NCBI RefSeq assembly: GCF_002022665.1
Contig: NZ_CP019788.1
Coordinates: forward strand, 310,001-374,000
Source of the DNA: Bartonella sp. JB63
GTDB taxonomy: Bacteria; Pseudomonadota; Alphaproteobacteria; Rhizobiales; Rhizobiaceae
DNA length: 64,000 nucleotides
Direction of reading: 5' to 3'
Every line of letters starts with the position of its first letter. The first letter of the stretch is position 1. This document shows positions 1-9,966 of the stretch, in pieces. A program made the position numbers and the translations under genes. Below the pieces are notes generated by a model. The model was not told the DNA's origin and made no database searches. It saw only the letters and a list, made by a program, of their open reading frames with translations.

Positions 1-764
1 CCTCGTAGAGCTGGTGTAACAATTTCGTTAAGGGTACGGTTAACCATTTCTTCTGTCATTATAGGAGCCGGTGAATAGGCACCCATGCCACCTGTGTTGA
101 CACCCGTGTCACCATCACCAATACGTTTATGATCTTGTGCAGATCCAAAGGGGATAGCTATTTTACCATCACAAAGGCAAAAAAAACTTGCTTCTTCTCC
201 TTCTAGAAACGCTTCGACAACAACTTCTTTGCCTGCATCGCCAAATATACCTTCAAAACAGGCATCAATTGCATCAAATGCTTCTTCCATTGTCATAGCA
301 ACCATAACACCTTTCCCCGCGGCTAAGCCATCAGCTTTAATAACAATAGGAATACCTTGTTGCTGAACATAAGATTTAGCTTTCAGAGCATTATCAAATC
401 GTTTATAGGGAGCTGTAGGAATATTATTTCTATAACACAAGTCTTTTGTAAAACCTTTTGAACTTTCTAGCTGAGTAGCTTTTTGATTCGGTCCGAATAC
501 ACAGATATGAGCAGCATTAAGAGCATCTGTTATTCCCGCCACTAATGGAGCTTCTGGACCAACAACTACAAGATCAATAGCGTATTTTTTACAAAAATTA
601 ATGACATTACAATGGTTATCAATATCCAAATCAATATTTTCACCAAATTCCATTGTTGCAGGATTCCCAGGAGTACAATATAATTTCGTTAGCAGTGGTG
701 ATGTTGCTATTTTCCACGCTAAAGCATGTTCTCGTCCGCCTGAGCCTATAAGAAGAACGTTCAT
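1..764 (-). CDS. purD: Phosphoribosylamine-glycine ligase (GARS), 3'-truncated by window edge
   Basis: Second step of de novo purine synthesis: ATP-dependent joining of glycine to phosphoribosylamine. Reading the reverse strand from the ATG at 764 gives an uninterrupted frame of 254 residues to the window edge. The N-terminus [20 protein letters not shown] is the classic PurD opening. Further along, [12 protein letters not shown] and the ATP-grasp segment [17 protein letters not shown] (about residues 115-140) are visible, followed by [11 protein letters not shown]. The C-terminal part of the usual roughly 425-residue protein lies outside the window. GGAGC just upstream of the ATG is a good ribosome binding site. 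It diverges from ubiA. Confidence 0.96.
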   Translation of the reverse strand, partial: MNVLLIGSGGREHALAWKIATSPLLTKLYCTPGNPATMEFGENIDLDIDNHCNVINFCKKYAIDLVVVGPEAPLVAGITDALNAAHICVFGPNQKATQLESSKGFTKDLCYRNNIPTAPYKRFDNALKAKSYVQQQGIPIVIKADGLAAGKGVMVAMTMEEAFDAIDACFEGIFGDAGKEVVVEAFLEGEEASFFCLCDGKIAIPFGSAQDHKRIGDGDTGVNTGGMGAYSPAPIMTEEMVNRTLNEIVTPALR

Positions 765-856
765 TACTTGCTCCTATCATAAAAGATGGTTAAATTGATT
801 ATCTGTCATAAAAACGATAATTTTTCTATCATAAGTAATAAGAGTAAAATCATTTA

Positions 857-1864
857 ATGAAAAAAAGTAAAGATATTTTGCATATTCAATCCTGTAAGAG
901 GCCGGGACGAGTTATGGATGCAACTCCAAAACAGTGGGTTTATGATTTACTTCCTTGTTCTTTATGGTTATATGCCCAATTAGCACGGTGGGATAGGCCT
1001 ATTGGATGGAAATTATTGATGTGGCCTTGTTTTTGGTCAACAACGATGGCTATTTTTTCTTGTGAAATGTCACAATTATCTCTTTCATCGATTTTCATTA
1101 ATTGGATTTGGTATCTTTTTTTATTTTTTCTAGGCTCTATAGCTATGCGGGGTGCTGGCTGTACATGGAATGACCTTGTTGATCAAGAAATTGATTCTCA
1201 AATAGAACGAACACGTTCTCGTCCATTACCTACGGGTCAAGTAAGTCGGTTTCAAGCAAAAGTTTTTATATTAATACAATGTGTTATAGGTTTAGGTGTT
1301 TTATTGCAATTTAATATATTTGCCTTTTTTTTAGGTCTTTCATCATTAGTAGCGGTTGCAATTTATCCTTTTATGAAACGTATCACAAATTGGCCGCAAT
1401 TCTTTTTAGGGATTGCATTTAATTGGGGAGCATTAATGGGATGGGCTGCTGTGCATGAGAGTTTAAGTTGGGCGCCAATAACGCTTTATGTAGGTTCAGT
1501 TCTATGGACGATAGGATATGATACAATTTATGCTCATCAAGATAAAGAGGATGATGTGATTGTTGGTGTTCGTTCTACAGCACTTCTCTTTGGCAAAAGA
1601 ACTAAATATGCATTGATACTTTTATATAGTGGTTTTGTGATATTAACCAGCTTGGCATTTTATTTAGCACAAGTCCCTATTCTTAGTTTTTTAGGGATTT
1701 TTATTGCAGCTATCCATATGTTTATACAAATTAAAGTTATTGATATCGACAACAGTTCACAATGTTTACAGCTTTTCAAGTCTAATTCGTTTGTTGGTTT
1801 TTTGATCTTTGCCGGTTTGATATGTGGAGGAATTTCGATGACATTATACTCTTTGATTTCCTAA
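857..1864 (+). CDS. ubiA: 4-hydroxybenzoate polyprenyltransferase
   Basis: Integral membrane prenyltransferase that attaches the polyprenyl tail to 4-hydroxybenzoate in ubiquinone synthesis. The two Asp-rich metal/diphosphate binding motifs of the UbiA superfamily are present: NDLVDQEID followed by RTRSRPLPTG near residues 105-125, and DTIYAHQDKEDD near residue 225. Multiple hydrophobic helices surround them. The length is 335 residues from the ATG at 857; an in-frame ATG at 914 follows an AGAGG stretch and gives a length closer to the family norm, so the true start is uncertain. It is divergent from purD and convergent with pdxH. Confidence 0.93.
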   Translation: MKKSKDILHIQSCKRPGRVMDATPKQWVYDLLPCSLWLYAQLARWDRPIGWKLLMWPCFWSTTMAIFSCEMSQLSLSSIFINWIWYLFLFFLGSIAMRGAGCTWNDLVDQEIDSQIERTRSRPLPTGQVSRFQAKVFILIQCVIGLGVLLQFNIFAFFLGLSSLVAVAIYPFMKRITNWPQFFLGIAFNWGALMGWAAVHESLSWAPITLYVGSVLWTIGYDTIYAHQDKEDDVIVGVRSTALLFGKRTKYALILLYSGFVILTSLAFYLAQVPILSFLGIFIAAIHMFIQIKVIDIDNSSQCLQLFKSNSFVGFLIFAGLICGGISMTLYSLIS

Positions 1865-1956
1865 CATTATGGCAATATGTATTATATAATGTTAATGTTA
1901 TTGAAACGAAAATTCATTATAATGAACGAAAATATATTACTTTAATGACTTGAAAA

Positions 1957-2580
1957 TCAGGGATAGAGTTTTTGCTTTTTCCAATTGTTTTGCTGAATAG
2001 AATCTCGTGTAAAGAGTAGGCGATCATGTAAACGAAATGGGCGATCGCACCAGAATTCAATAGAAAAAGGGTTGATACAAAATCCAGACCAGTAAGGTGG
2101 GCGTGGAATGTTTCCTACAGCATAGCGCGCAGTATATTCAGTGACTGCTTTTTCAAGAACAAAACGGTTTTCTAATATTTGAGATTGTTTAGATGCCCAT
2201 GCTCCAATTTGACTTCCACGTGGACGTGATTGAAAATATGCATCTGCTTCTTTAGGACTGATTTTTTCAACGTTTCCTCTGATTCTAACCTGACGACGAA
2301 GTGATTTCCAGTGAAAGCCTAATGATGCTTTCATTGATGCTAAAATTTCTTGTCCTTTGCAACTTTCGTAGTTTGTATAGAAAATAAATCCTTTGGGACT
2401 AAAATCTTTCAGAAGAACTATACGAACATTAGGTAAGCCTGTTAAATCTACTGTTGCTAACGCCATAGCATTGGGGTCGTTGATTTCGCTTATTGTTGCT
2501 TCTTCAAGCCAGCGTGTAAAAAGTACGAAGGGTTCTTGTATTGGAACAAAATTATCATTTGTTTGTGTTGTGTTGTTCAT
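1957..2580 (-). CDS. pdxH: Pyridoxamine 5'-phosphate oxidase
   Basis: FMN-dependent oxidase that converts pyridoxine or pyridoxamine 5'-phosphate to pyridoxal phosphate, acting in the cytoplasm. The 207 residues match the family length. Visible features are the FMN-binding region with NVRIVLLKD and [13 protein letters not shown], the [16 protein letters not shown] strand, the [16 protein letters not shown] segment, and the C-terminal [13 protein letters not shown] with terminal LYP. It converges on ubiA across a 92-base spacer and diverges from the DnaJ-like gene. Confidence 0.96.
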   Translation of the reverse strand: MNNTTQTNDNFVPIQEPFVLFTRWLEEATISEINDPNAMALATVDLTGLPNVRIVLLKDFSPKGFIFYTNYESCKGQEILASMKASLGFHWKSLRRQVRIRGNVEKISPKEADAYFQSRPRGSQIGAWASKQSQILENRFVLEKAVTEYTARYAVGNIPRPPYWSGFCINPFSIEFWCDRPFRLHDRLLFTRDSIQQNNWKKQKLYP

Positions 2581-2897
2581 AATGGGTTTGTATCAATTAG
2601 CGTGAATGAAAGATTTTCTGATTCGTTTTTCTATCAGATGGCAAAAGGTTGTTCTTTTTTATTTTGAATAAATTAATAATATTAAATGTTTTTATCATGA
2701 TTTTTCGCTGATGCTAATTTTAGTATGGGCTTTAATACATATCCTTGGATATAAAAATATTTATTTCATATGGTATTTTCATTTCTTTATAAACATATAG
2801 ATAAAGTAAAATTACTTTAGATAGATTAAGTCAGGAATAAAGATAGTAAAATATACCGGTTGATATTAAAAAATGACAAAGCTGGAAAGAGGACAAT

Positions 2898-3788
2898 ATG
2901 CGTGATCCATATACGGTTCTAGGTGTGGAGCGCACTGCAAGACCGCAAGAGATTAAATCTGCATTCAGAAAATTAGCGAAGAAATATCATCCAGATCATA
3001 ATATGGGTGATGCGAAGGCTAAAGAAAAATTTGCTGAAGTGAATCAAGCCTATGAAATTATAGGAGATAAAGATAAAAAGATACAATTTGATCGCGGTGA
3101 AATTGATGCAGAAGGGAAGCCGATTCATCAAGCTTATGGTGCTGGAGGACATTTTAGAGATGCACATAATCCTTTTTCGAGAGGCGCGAGAGGGTTTGAT
3201 TTTAGTTCTTCAAGTGGTGTAGATTTTGATGCAAGCGATATTTTTCGTGATTTATTTGGAAGAGGGAGAAATTTTTCGAATTCTGCACAATATAATCAAC
3301 CTCAACAGGGAGCACATATTTGTGCCAGTCTTTCAGTAACCTTAGAGCAGGTGGTGGGTGCAGAAAAGGTGGAAACAATTTTTCCTAATGGAAAAAAATT
3401 AAAAATTAAACTACCAATTTATATTGAGGACGGGCAAACTATTCGTTTAAAAGGGCAGGGAGAAAAAGTACCATATGGGCAATCAGGAGATGCGTTAGTA
3501 ACTGTTCACATTCAGAAACATCCTCGTTTACGAGTTGAAGGAAGGGCACTTCATCTTGATTTGCCAGTTCCTCTTAAACATGCTGTTTTGGGAGCAAAAG
3601 AAGAAATTCAGACATTGGAAGGGCGTATCGTTGTAACAATTCCCGCATGGTCAAGCTCTGATCGTGTTTTACGGTTAAAAGGAAAAGGACTTCATTTAAA
3701 AAACGGAGAGAGAGATGATCTTTATGTGCATGTTCGTATCATGTTACCAGAAAAAGATCCTGCATTAGAAAAGTTTTTTCAAATGTAG
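2898..3788 (+). CDS. DnaJ-class co-chaperone, CbpA-like (no zinc finger)
   Basis: J-domain protein expected to stimulate an Hsp70 partner. An N-terminal J domain (about residues 1-65) carries the essential HPD tripeptide in KYHPDHN. A Gly/Phe-rich stretch (residues 85-135) follows, then the C-terminal substrate-binding beta domains from about residue 140 ([18 protein letters not shown]). The four CxxCxGxG zinc-finger repeats of true DnaJ are absent, so this is a CbpA or DnaJ-related protein rather than the DnaJ paired with dnaK. It has 296 residues, and the start is supported by AAAGAGGAC ahead of the ATG. fabI follows about 130 bases downstream. Confidence 0.9.
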   Translation: MRDPYTVLGVERTARPQEIKSAFRKLAKKYHPDHNMGDAKAKEKFAEVNQAYEIIGDKDKKIQFDRGEIDAEGKPIHQAYGAGGHFRDAHNPFSRGARGFDFSSSSGVDFDASDIFRDLFGRGRNFSNSAQYNQPQQGAHICASLSVTLEQVVGAEKVETIFPNGKKLKIKLPIYIEDGQTIRLKGQGEKVPYGQSGDALVTVHIQKHPRLRVEGRALHLDLPVPLKHAVLGAKEEIQTLEGRIVVTIPAWSSSDRVLRLKGKGLHLKNGERDDLYVHVRIMLPEKDPALEKFFQM

Positions 3789-3919
3789 AAAAATTAAATT
3801 TCTTATGGTAAAGGGTTATAGTTTTAATTTGATTTTTAACCAACTGCTTGAAGAAAAATTTCACCTGTGCCATAGGCGAGTAAATAATATTAATTTCTAG
3901 TTGCGATGAGGCAATGCTA

Positions 3920-4738
3920 ATGGCTGATAGTAATAATTTATTATGCGGTAAGCGTGGTCTAATTTTAGGGTTGGCCAATAATCGATCTATTGCTTGGGGG
4001 ATAGCTAAGGCGGCTAGTTCTGCAGGTGCAGAGCTTGCTTTTACCTATCAGGGTGAGGCACTGAAGAAGCGTGTTGAGCCTTTGGCCAAAGAAGTGAGAG
4101 GGCTTGTTTATGGTCATTGCGATGTATCTGATAGTGCATCTATTGATTCAGTCTTTAGTGAAATAGAGAGAAGATGGGGTAAGCTTGATTTTTTAGTTCA
4201 TGCTATTGGTTTTTCTGACAAAGATGAATTAAGTGGTCGTTATATTGATGTCAGCGAATCAAATTTTATGATGACAATGAATATTTCTGTTTATTCTTTG
4301 ACAGCTCTTACACAGCGTGCAGAAAAATTGATGCCAGATGGTGGTTCGATTTTAACGCTGAGTTATTATGGTGCTGAGAAGGTTGTTCCTAACTATAATG
4401 TGATGGGGGTTGCTAAGGCTGCTCTTGAGGCTAGTGTGAGGTATTTAGCTACAGATTTAGGACCGAAGAATATTCGTGTTAATGCCTTGTCAGCAGGGCC
4501 TATAAAAACATTGGCTGCTTCTGGTATTGGTGAATTTCGTTATATTCTTAAATGGAATGAGTATAATGCTCCTTTACGTCGTACGGTGACAATAGAAGAA
4601 GTTGGTGATTCCGCACTATACTTTCTTTCGGATTTATCTCGTTCTGTTACGGGAGAGGTGCACCATGTGGATTCAGGATATCATATTATAGGCATGAAGG
4701 CTGTTGATGCACCAGATATTTCTGTTGTTAAAGAGTAA
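3920..4738 (+). CDS. fabI: Enoyl-[acyl-carrier-protein] reductase (NADH)
   Basis: Final reductive step of each fatty-acid elongation cycle; a soluble short-chain dehydrogenase-like enzyme. The N-terminal nucleotide-binding segment GLANNRSIAWGIAKA has the atypical FabI glycine pattern. The catalytic Tyr-(x6)-Lys arrangement is seen in YNVMGVAKAALEAS near residue 155, followed by NIRVNALSAGPIKTLAASGI. I chose the second ATG at 3920 (MADSNN) because GATGAGG lies about eight bases upstream; the ATG at 3914 is too close to it. The product of 272 residues matches the family. Downstream lies only the decayed aroC. Confidence 0.95.
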   Translation: MADSNNLLCGKRGLILGLANNRSIAWGIAKAASSAGAELAFTYQGEALKKRVEPLAKEVRGLVYGHCDVSDSASIDSVFSEIERRWGKLDFLVHAIGFSDKDELSGRYIDVSESNFMMTMNISVYSLTALTQRAEKLMPDGGSILTLSYYGAEKVVPNYNVMGVAKAALEASVRYLATDLGPKNIRVNALSAGPIKTLAASGIGEFRYILKWNEYNAPLRRTVTIEEVGDSALYFLSDLSRSVTGEVHHVDSGYHIIGMKAVDAPDISVVKE

Positions 4739-4824
4739 GATTTTCTTAATAAATTTTATTTTGTCAGCAACAATTTGGCTAAATTTGAAACGATCAATAA
4801 TAGCCTTTGTGAGATGATATCAAG

Positions 4825-5420
4825 TTTGGCTCTTATCATATGAATCATAGTCGATGGGATTATTTAGAGGTTGATAATAATCCTTTTTTTACACCTGGTG
4901 CTGAGGCAGTGTATGTTTTCCCTGAGATATCGGTAAATTACTTATAGATGGATCGTCCACCGGTGCTGTTGTTGAGATTATTGTAGAAAATGTCCAGCAA
5001 GTTTAGGAGCACTTATTTATGAAAAACTTAATCAAGATATTGCATCATTTTTAATGTCAATTGATGCTGTTAAGGGTGGAAAATTAGTGATGGTTTTGTC
5101 GCTGCCCGTTTGAAAGGTGAAGAAAATGTAGATGAAATACAAGTTGGAAGTGATGGAAAAACACTGTTTTTATCCAATTATGCTGGAGGCATTATAGGCC
5201 GAATATCAAATGGGCAGCTAATTTTTGTTCTTTTTGCAGTTAACCCACATCGTCGATTGTAGCCTCCTGTCGTTCAATTGATGTTGATGACAACAATATG
5301 GATGTTATAACAAAGGAGCGTCATGGTCTATGTATTAGATTTGTTGTTCCTGTTGGTGAAGCAATGGTTGCTTGTGTTATTGTTGATCATTATCTGAGGC
5401 ATTGCGGTCAAGTCAGTTGT
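4825..5420 (+). pseudogene. aroC: aroC (chorismate synthase) remnant
   Basis: This stretch has no intact frame but translates, in alternating frames, into consecutive pieces of chorismate synthase: NHSRWDYLEVDNNPFFTP, then DGSSTGAVVEIIVENV, then GALIYEKLNQDIASFLMS with IDAVKGG, then DGFVAARLKGEENVDEI, then GKTLFLSNYAGGIIGRIS, then VPVGEAMVACVIVDHYLRH. At least four frame changes or stops separate the pieces, and the N-terminal third is missing. The position between fabI and ribB matches where aroC sits in related Rhizobiales. It cannot make an active enzyme. Confidence 0.9.
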
Positions 5421-5436
5421 ATAGGAAGGAAAAGCG

Positions 5437-6555
5437 ATGGTTTATAATCAAAAAAAGGTTGTTTCTGCTATTCAGGCTTTTGAACGCGGTGAAATTGTTG
5501 TGGTTATGGATGACAATGATCGTGAAAATGAAGGTGATTTAATTGTTGCTGCTATCCATTGTACAGAAGAAAAAATGGCATTTATCATGCGCTATACATC
5601 GGGTATTGTTTGTGCACCCTTAACAAAGGAGGAAGCGCAACGATTAAATTTAACTCCTATGGTATCAGATAATGATTCAATGCACTGTACCAATTTTACT
5701 GTTACTGTTGATTTTAAATATGGAATAACAACAGGGATTTCAGCGCATGACCGTACATTAGCAGTGCGTAATCTTGCTAATCCAAATGCTAATGCTAATG
5801 ATTTTGTGCGTCCGGGACATATTTTTCCTTTAATTGCACATGAAGGTGGTGTTTTGATGCGGTCAGGACATACTGAGGCTGCAGTTGATTTATGTAAATT
5901 AGCTGGTTTGCCACCGGTTGGTGTTATTGGTGAATTAGTCAATGATGATGGGAGTGTCAAACATGGAGACGAAGTTATAAAATTTGCACAGGATTATCAG
6001 TTGCATACCATAACAGTTGCTGATCTTATTACTTATCGTCGGCGTAAAGAGACGCTAATAAAACATGTCGGGGAAATACAAATTGAAACATCTGTAGGGT
6101 CGGCTATGGTTCAGAGTTATCAACTTCCTTGGGAAACGGTTCAGCATGTTGCGATTGTTTTTGGTGATATTCGTGATGGTGAGGATATTCCGGTACGTTT
6201 GCACCGTGAAAACATTTTGAATGATGTTTTTGGTCAAGCATCAAATATTGAAGCTATTATGCGTCGTATGGTAGAAGAAGAAAAACGCGGTGTATTTGTT
6301 TATCTGCGAGGGGGTCCTGTTGGTATTGGTTGTCAATCAGCTGTTAATGATCAGGAAGTAACAACCAGAGATTTAGAAAATCATATGCAGGCAATTGAGC
6401 GTGAAAAAGAGTGGCGCCAAATTGGTTTAGGAGCACAAATTTTGAGACATTTAGGGATTAGTTCTGTTATTGTCTATGCTTCTAAAGAACGTCATTATGT
6501 TGGTTTAGAAGGTTTTGGAATTCGCATATCTAGAACAGATATAGACATATTATGA
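5437..6555 (+). CDS. ribB: 3,4-dihydroxy-2-butanone 4-phosphate synthase with degenerate GTP cyclohydrolase II-like domain
   Basis: Forms the four-carbon precursor of riboflavin from ribulose 5-phosphate. The N-terminal RibB domain (residues 1-205) has the metal/substrate motif [15 protein letters not shown] and [15 protein letters not shown]. Residues 206-372 resemble the RibA fold but the zinc-binding cysteines expected near DVFG are absent: here the text is [23 protein letters not shown] cyclohydrolase II activity is therefore not expected; this is the RibBX-type arrangement known in alphaproteobacteria. AGGAAGG lies upstream of the ATG. It ends eight bases before xseB. Confidence 0.92.
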   Translation: MVYNQKKVVSAIQAFERGEIVVVMDDNDRENEGDLIVAAIHCTEEKMAFIMRYTSGIVCAPLTKEEAQRLNLTPMVSDNDSMHCTNFTVTVDFKYGITTGISAHDRTLAVRNLANPNANANDFVRPGHIFPLIAHEGGVLMRSGHTEAAVDLCKLAGLPPVGVIGELVNDDGSVKHGDEVIKFAQDYQLHTITVADLITYRRRKETLIKHVGEIQIETSVGSAMVQSYQLPWETVQHVAIVFGDIRDGEDIPVRLHRENILNDVFGQASNIEAIMRRMVEEEKRGVFVYLRGGPVGIGCQSAVNDQEVTTRDLENHMQAIEREKEWRQIGLGAQILRHLGISSVIVYASKERHYVGLEGFGIRISRTDIDIL

Positions 6556-6562
6556 GGATTAC

Positions 6563-6817
6563 ATGAAACAAGAAGAAAACAAAGGAGATATTGCTACGTT
6601 GAGTTTTGAGGAAGCACTTAAGCAGCTTGAAGCAATTGTCGAAAATCTAGAACGTGGAGATGTTCCTTTAGAACAATCGATTGATATTTATTCACGTGGT
6701 GAAGCTCTTAAAAATCATTGCGATAGATTACTAAAAGTAGCTGAAGCTAAGGTTGAAAAAATTCAATTTTCAGATGATGGCAAGCCATCAGGTGTAGAAC
6801 CATTGGATCCTGAATGA
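6563..6817 (+). CDS. xseB: Exodeoxyribonuclease VII small subunit
   Basis: Small subunit that binds XseA to form exonuclease VII, which degrades single-stranded DNA. The 84-residue product shows the family signature: [20 protein letters not shown], then [20 protein letters not shown] and the helical end [16 protein letters not shown]. It is preceded by GAGGA and starts 7 bases after the ribB stop, so the two are probably co-transcribed. The large subunit gene is not in the window. Confidence 0.95.
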   Translation: MKQEENKGDIATLSFEEALKQLEAIVENLERGDVPLEQSIDIYSRGEALKNHCDRLLKVAEAKVEKIQFSDDGKPSGVEPLDPE

Positions 6818-7291
6818 TATAAGTGATTTTTTTTGTTTTATTGAGCGTAGGAAGTACAAAAAAACATATGTGAAACAAATTTCATTAATCTCATTTCTTA
6901 ATATAAAATAAGTCAAAAGGATTTATATAAATCTTCAAAGCATATACTTATTAATTGTCATTATATCAGTATAATTATCATATCAGTATAATTATCACCC
7001 GTTTTTTTATTAATATTATTCTTTTTTCTTTATAACTAAGTAATTGATAAAAACATTATTATGATTGTGCAGTGTATAGACTATTATAATGATGAGAGCT
7101 ATTTACACTTTATTGAATATTAGCATACATCATGATATCTACATCATTATTTATTTTTTGTATTCTGTTCATACAGAGCAATTTTTATAAAAAACCAGCA
7201 ATTAAAAAACCTATTAAGGTATGGATTCTAAAAATGTATTGGAAGAACAAGATAACATAATTTATTGCTCTAATAATATAAGGAGTTTTTT
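6818..7291. other. Non-coding gap between xseB and dxs
   Basis: About 470 AT-rich bases without a credible gene. A short tandem duplication of ATATCAGTATAATTATC occurs at about 6963-6997. The dxs ribosome binding site AGGAG is at 7281-7285. I see no clear terminator hairpin or tRNA. Confidence 0.6.
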
Positions 7292-9214
7292 TTGTCTCGC
7301 CCATTAACGCCATTGCTTGATCTAATTCATTTGCCTCAGGATTTGCGGGCGTTACCTGAGTCTAATTTGATACAGTTAGCTCATGAATTGCGCGTCGAAA
7401 CAATTGATGCGGTTTCTGTAACGGGTGGTCATCTTGGGGCGGGGCTCGGTGTTGTTGAACTCACTATTGCACTACATTATGTTTTTAATACACCCGATGA
7501 TAGGATTATTTGGGATGTTGGTCATCAAACCTATCCCCATAAAATTTTGACTGGTCGCAGAGATAAAATTCGCACATTGCGTCAAGAGGGTGGTCTATCA
7601 GGTTTTACAAAGCGTTCAGAAAGTGTGTATGATCCATTTGGTGCTGGTCATTCTTCCACTTCAATTTCAGCTGGTCTTGGTATGGCGATGGTTAGTGCAT
7701 TGAAAGCTGAAGAAAGACGCAACATTATTTCTGTTATTGGTGATGGTGCTATATCTGCAGGCATGGCTTATGAAGCAATGAATAATGCTGGTGCTTTAGA
7801 TGCACGCTTGATTGTTATCCTTAATGATAATGATATGTCTATTGCACCTCCTACTGGTGCTATGAGTGCTCATCTTGCACGATTAGTTTCTCGTCCATCT
7901 TACCGCAGTTTGCGTGAACGGGTAAAGATTTTAAGCAAAAAATTACCAAAATTCTTTTTGGAGAAAGCACGTTATTCAGAAGAATTTGCACGTAGTTTTT
8001 TTGTTGGAGGGACCTTGTTTGATGAACTTGGATTTTACTATGTTGGACCGATAGATGGTCATAATTTTGGGCATTTGTTACCTGTTTTAAAAAATGTTCG
8101 TGAATGTCCTGATGGTCCTGTTTTAGTACATGTAGTAACGCATAAAGGCAAAGGATACGCACCTGCAGAAGCGTCATCTGATAAATATCATGGTGTTAAT
8201 CGTTTTGATGTCATTACAGGTAAACAAGTTAAAGCACAAAGTAACTCTCTTTCTTATACTAAAGTGTTCTCTAAAGCTTTGATAGAGGAGGCTACACATG
8301 ATAATAAAATTGTTGCCATCACGGCAGCAATGCCAAATGGAACAGGACTTGACTTGTTTGCCGAAAAATTTCCAAAAAGGATGTTTGATGTTGGTATTGC
8401 TGAGCAGCATGCTGTGACTTTTGCTGCAGGTATTGCCAGTGAGGGATATAAACCTTTTGTTGCGATCTATTCTACTTTTTTACAGCGTGCTTATGATCAG
8501 ATTATCCATGATGTATCTCTCCAAAAATTACCGGTACGTTTTGCCATTGATAGAGCAGGCTTTGTTGGAGCAGATGGTGCAACGCACGCAGGGAGTTTTG
8601 ATATTGTTTTTTTGGCAACTCTTCCTGATTTTGTTGTTATGGCACCTTCTGATGAGATTGAACTTATGCATATGGTGCGTACAGCGGCAGCTTATGATCA
8701 GGGACCTATTTCTTTTCGTTATCCACGGGGTGAGGGTATTGGTATGGATTTGCCACAGCGGGGTGAATTGCTTGAAATTGGGAAAGGGCGAGTTTTATGC
8801 GAAGGAAGTAAGGTTGCTCTGGTTTGTTTTGGAACACGATTATCTGAAGTATTAGTCGCAGCTGATGAATTAGTGGTAGAAGGATTGTCTACTACTGTTG
8901 CAGATGTCCGGTTTGCCAAGCCTTTGGATAAGGATTTGATGCGTCGGTTAGCACGGGAGCATGAAGTTTTAGTGACAATTGAAGAAGGAGCAGTAGGTGG
9001 ATTTGGAGCGCACTTACTACAGTTTTTGGCACAAGAGGGGCTCTTAGAGCATGGTTTAAAAGTTCGTACCCTAAAGTTTCCTGATGAATATTTAAATCAT
9101 GGTTCGCCAAATAAGGTTCTCTCACAGATTGGACTCGATGCGACAGGTATTATTAATGTTGTTTTTAGTGCTTTAAGGCGTAAACTTCGGCCTATATCGG
9201 GAACTCAAGTGTAA
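7292..9214 (+). CDS. dxs: 1-deoxy-D-xylulose-5-phosphate synthase
   Basis: Thiamine-diphosphate enzyme that condenses pyruvate and glyceraldehyde 3-phosphate, the entry step of the MEP isoprenoid pathway. The 640 residues match the family. Visible are [35 protein letters not shown], the thiamine-diphosphate motif [18 protein letters not shown] near residue 150, the transketolase central domain with [15 protein letters not shown], and the C-terminal domain. The start is a TTG at 7292, chosen because AGGAG sits six bases upstream and no in-frame ATG precedes the conserved N-terminus. tlyA starts two bases after the stop. Confidence 0.96.
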   Translation: MSRPLTPLLDLIHLPQDLRALPESNLIQLAHELRVETIDAVSVTGGHLGAGLGVVELTIALHYVFNTPDDRIIWDVGHQTYPHKILTGRRDKIRTLRQEGGLSGFTKRSESVYDPFGAGHSSTSISAGLGMAMVSALKAEERRNIISVIGDGAISAGMAYEAMNNAGALDARLIVILNDNDMSIAPPTGAMSAHLARLVSRPSYRSLRERVKILSKKLPKFFLEKARYSEEFARSFFVGGTLFDELGFYYVGPIDGHNFGHLLPVLKNVRECPDGPVLVHVVTHKGKGYAPAEASSDKYHGVNRFDVITGKQVKAQSNSLSYTKVFSKALIEEATHDNKIVAITAAMPNGTGLDLFAEKFPKRMFDVGIAEQHAVTFAAGIASEGYKPFVAIYSTFLQRAYDQIIHDVSLQKLPVRFAIDRAGFVGADGATHAGSFDIVFLATLPDFVVMAPSDEIELMHMVRTAAAYDQGPISFRYPRGEGIGMDLPQRGELLEIGKGRVLCEGSKVALVCFGTRLSEVLVAADELVVEGLSTTVADVRFAKPLDKDLMRRLAREHEVLVTIEEGAVGGFGAHLLQFLAQEGLLEHGLKVRTLKFPDEYLNHGSPNKVLSQIGLDATGIINVVFSALRRKLRPISGTQV

Positions 9215-9216
9215 AT

Positions 9217-9966
9217 ATGACAGTCACGAAAAGACTCGATATCCTCTTAGTTGAAAAAAATTTTTTTGCAACTCGTTCACGGGCACGTGATGCAGTTGCG
9301 CGGAAAACAGTTAAAGTTGATGGAAAAATCATTTTTAAAGCTGGAAAAATGATTGCTGATGATGCAATAATTACTGTTTCTGACTCTGCGCAAAATTATG
9401 TATCTCGTGCAGCATTGAAACTTATTTATGCACTTGATATGTTTCCAGTGATAACAAATAAAATTACTGCAATTGATGTTGGTGCATCGACAGGTGGGTT
9501 TACACAAGTTCTTTTAGAACGAGGAGCTGCTCATGTTATTGCTCTTGATGTTGGTTACAATCAATTTGATGCTCGTTTATCTGACAATAGTGCTGTAACC
9601 TTATTAGAGGGTTTGAATGTTAGGGATTTGAAACAGGAACATTTAGGTAGTCATGAGATTGATCTTATTGTATCAGATGTCAGTTTTATTTCTCTTAAAC
9701 TTGCATTACCATCTGTTTTATCTTTAACTAAAAAGAGCGCTCAAGCGGTTTTATTGGTAAAACCTCAATTTGAAGTTGGTCGAGCGGGTGTTGGTAAAGG
9801 GGGAATATTGAAAGATCCGTTAATAGCAAAAAAAACTGCTGAAGAACTTTTTGATTGGCTGAATACTCAAATAGGATGGACAGCAAAAGGTTTGCTTCTT
9901 TCACCTATTACAGGTGGTGACGGTAATTTAGAATATTTGTTATTCGGAGAAAAAAGTGAAAAATGA
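9217..9966 (+). CDS. tlyA: TlyA-family rRNA (cytidine-2'-O)-methyltransferase
   Basis: Predicted 2'-O-methyltransferase of 16S/23S rRNA, historically called hemolysin A. An S4-type RNA-binding domain occupies residues 5-65 (RLDILLVEKNFFATRSRARDA). A Rossmann-like FtsJ/RrmJ methyltransferase domain follows with the SAM-binding segment AIDVGASTGGFTQVLLERGA, then IDLIVSDVSFISL and LLVKPQFEVGR. The 249 residues match the family length. It is tightly coupled to dxs, and its end overlaps the GTG that once opened the downstream methyltransferase, now decayed. Confidence 0.94.
   Translation: MTVTKRLDILLVEKNFFATRSRARDAVARKTVKVDGKIIFKAGKMIADDAIITVSDSAQNYVSRAALKLIYALDMFPVITNKITAIDVGASTGGFTQVLLERGAAHVIALDVGYNQFDARLSDNSAVTLLEGLNVRDLKQEHLGSHEIDLIVSDVSFISLKLALPSVLSLTKKSAQAVLLVKPQFEVGRAGVGKGGILKDPLIAKKTAEELFDWLNTQIGWTAKGLLLSPITGGDGNLEYLLFGEKSEK

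Noticed and set aside
601..798. Frame on the plus strand inside purD
   Set aside because: It is antisense to a clear purD reading and has no ribosome binding site.
1913..1926. TTCATTATAATGAA palindrome between ubiA and pdxH
   Set aside because: A 14-base AT palindrome in AT-rich DNA is likely by chance; no regulator is suggested.
6963..6997. Short tandem duplication in the xseB-dxs gap as a CRISPR or origin element
   Set aside because: Only two adjacent copies with no spacer, and nothing like an array.
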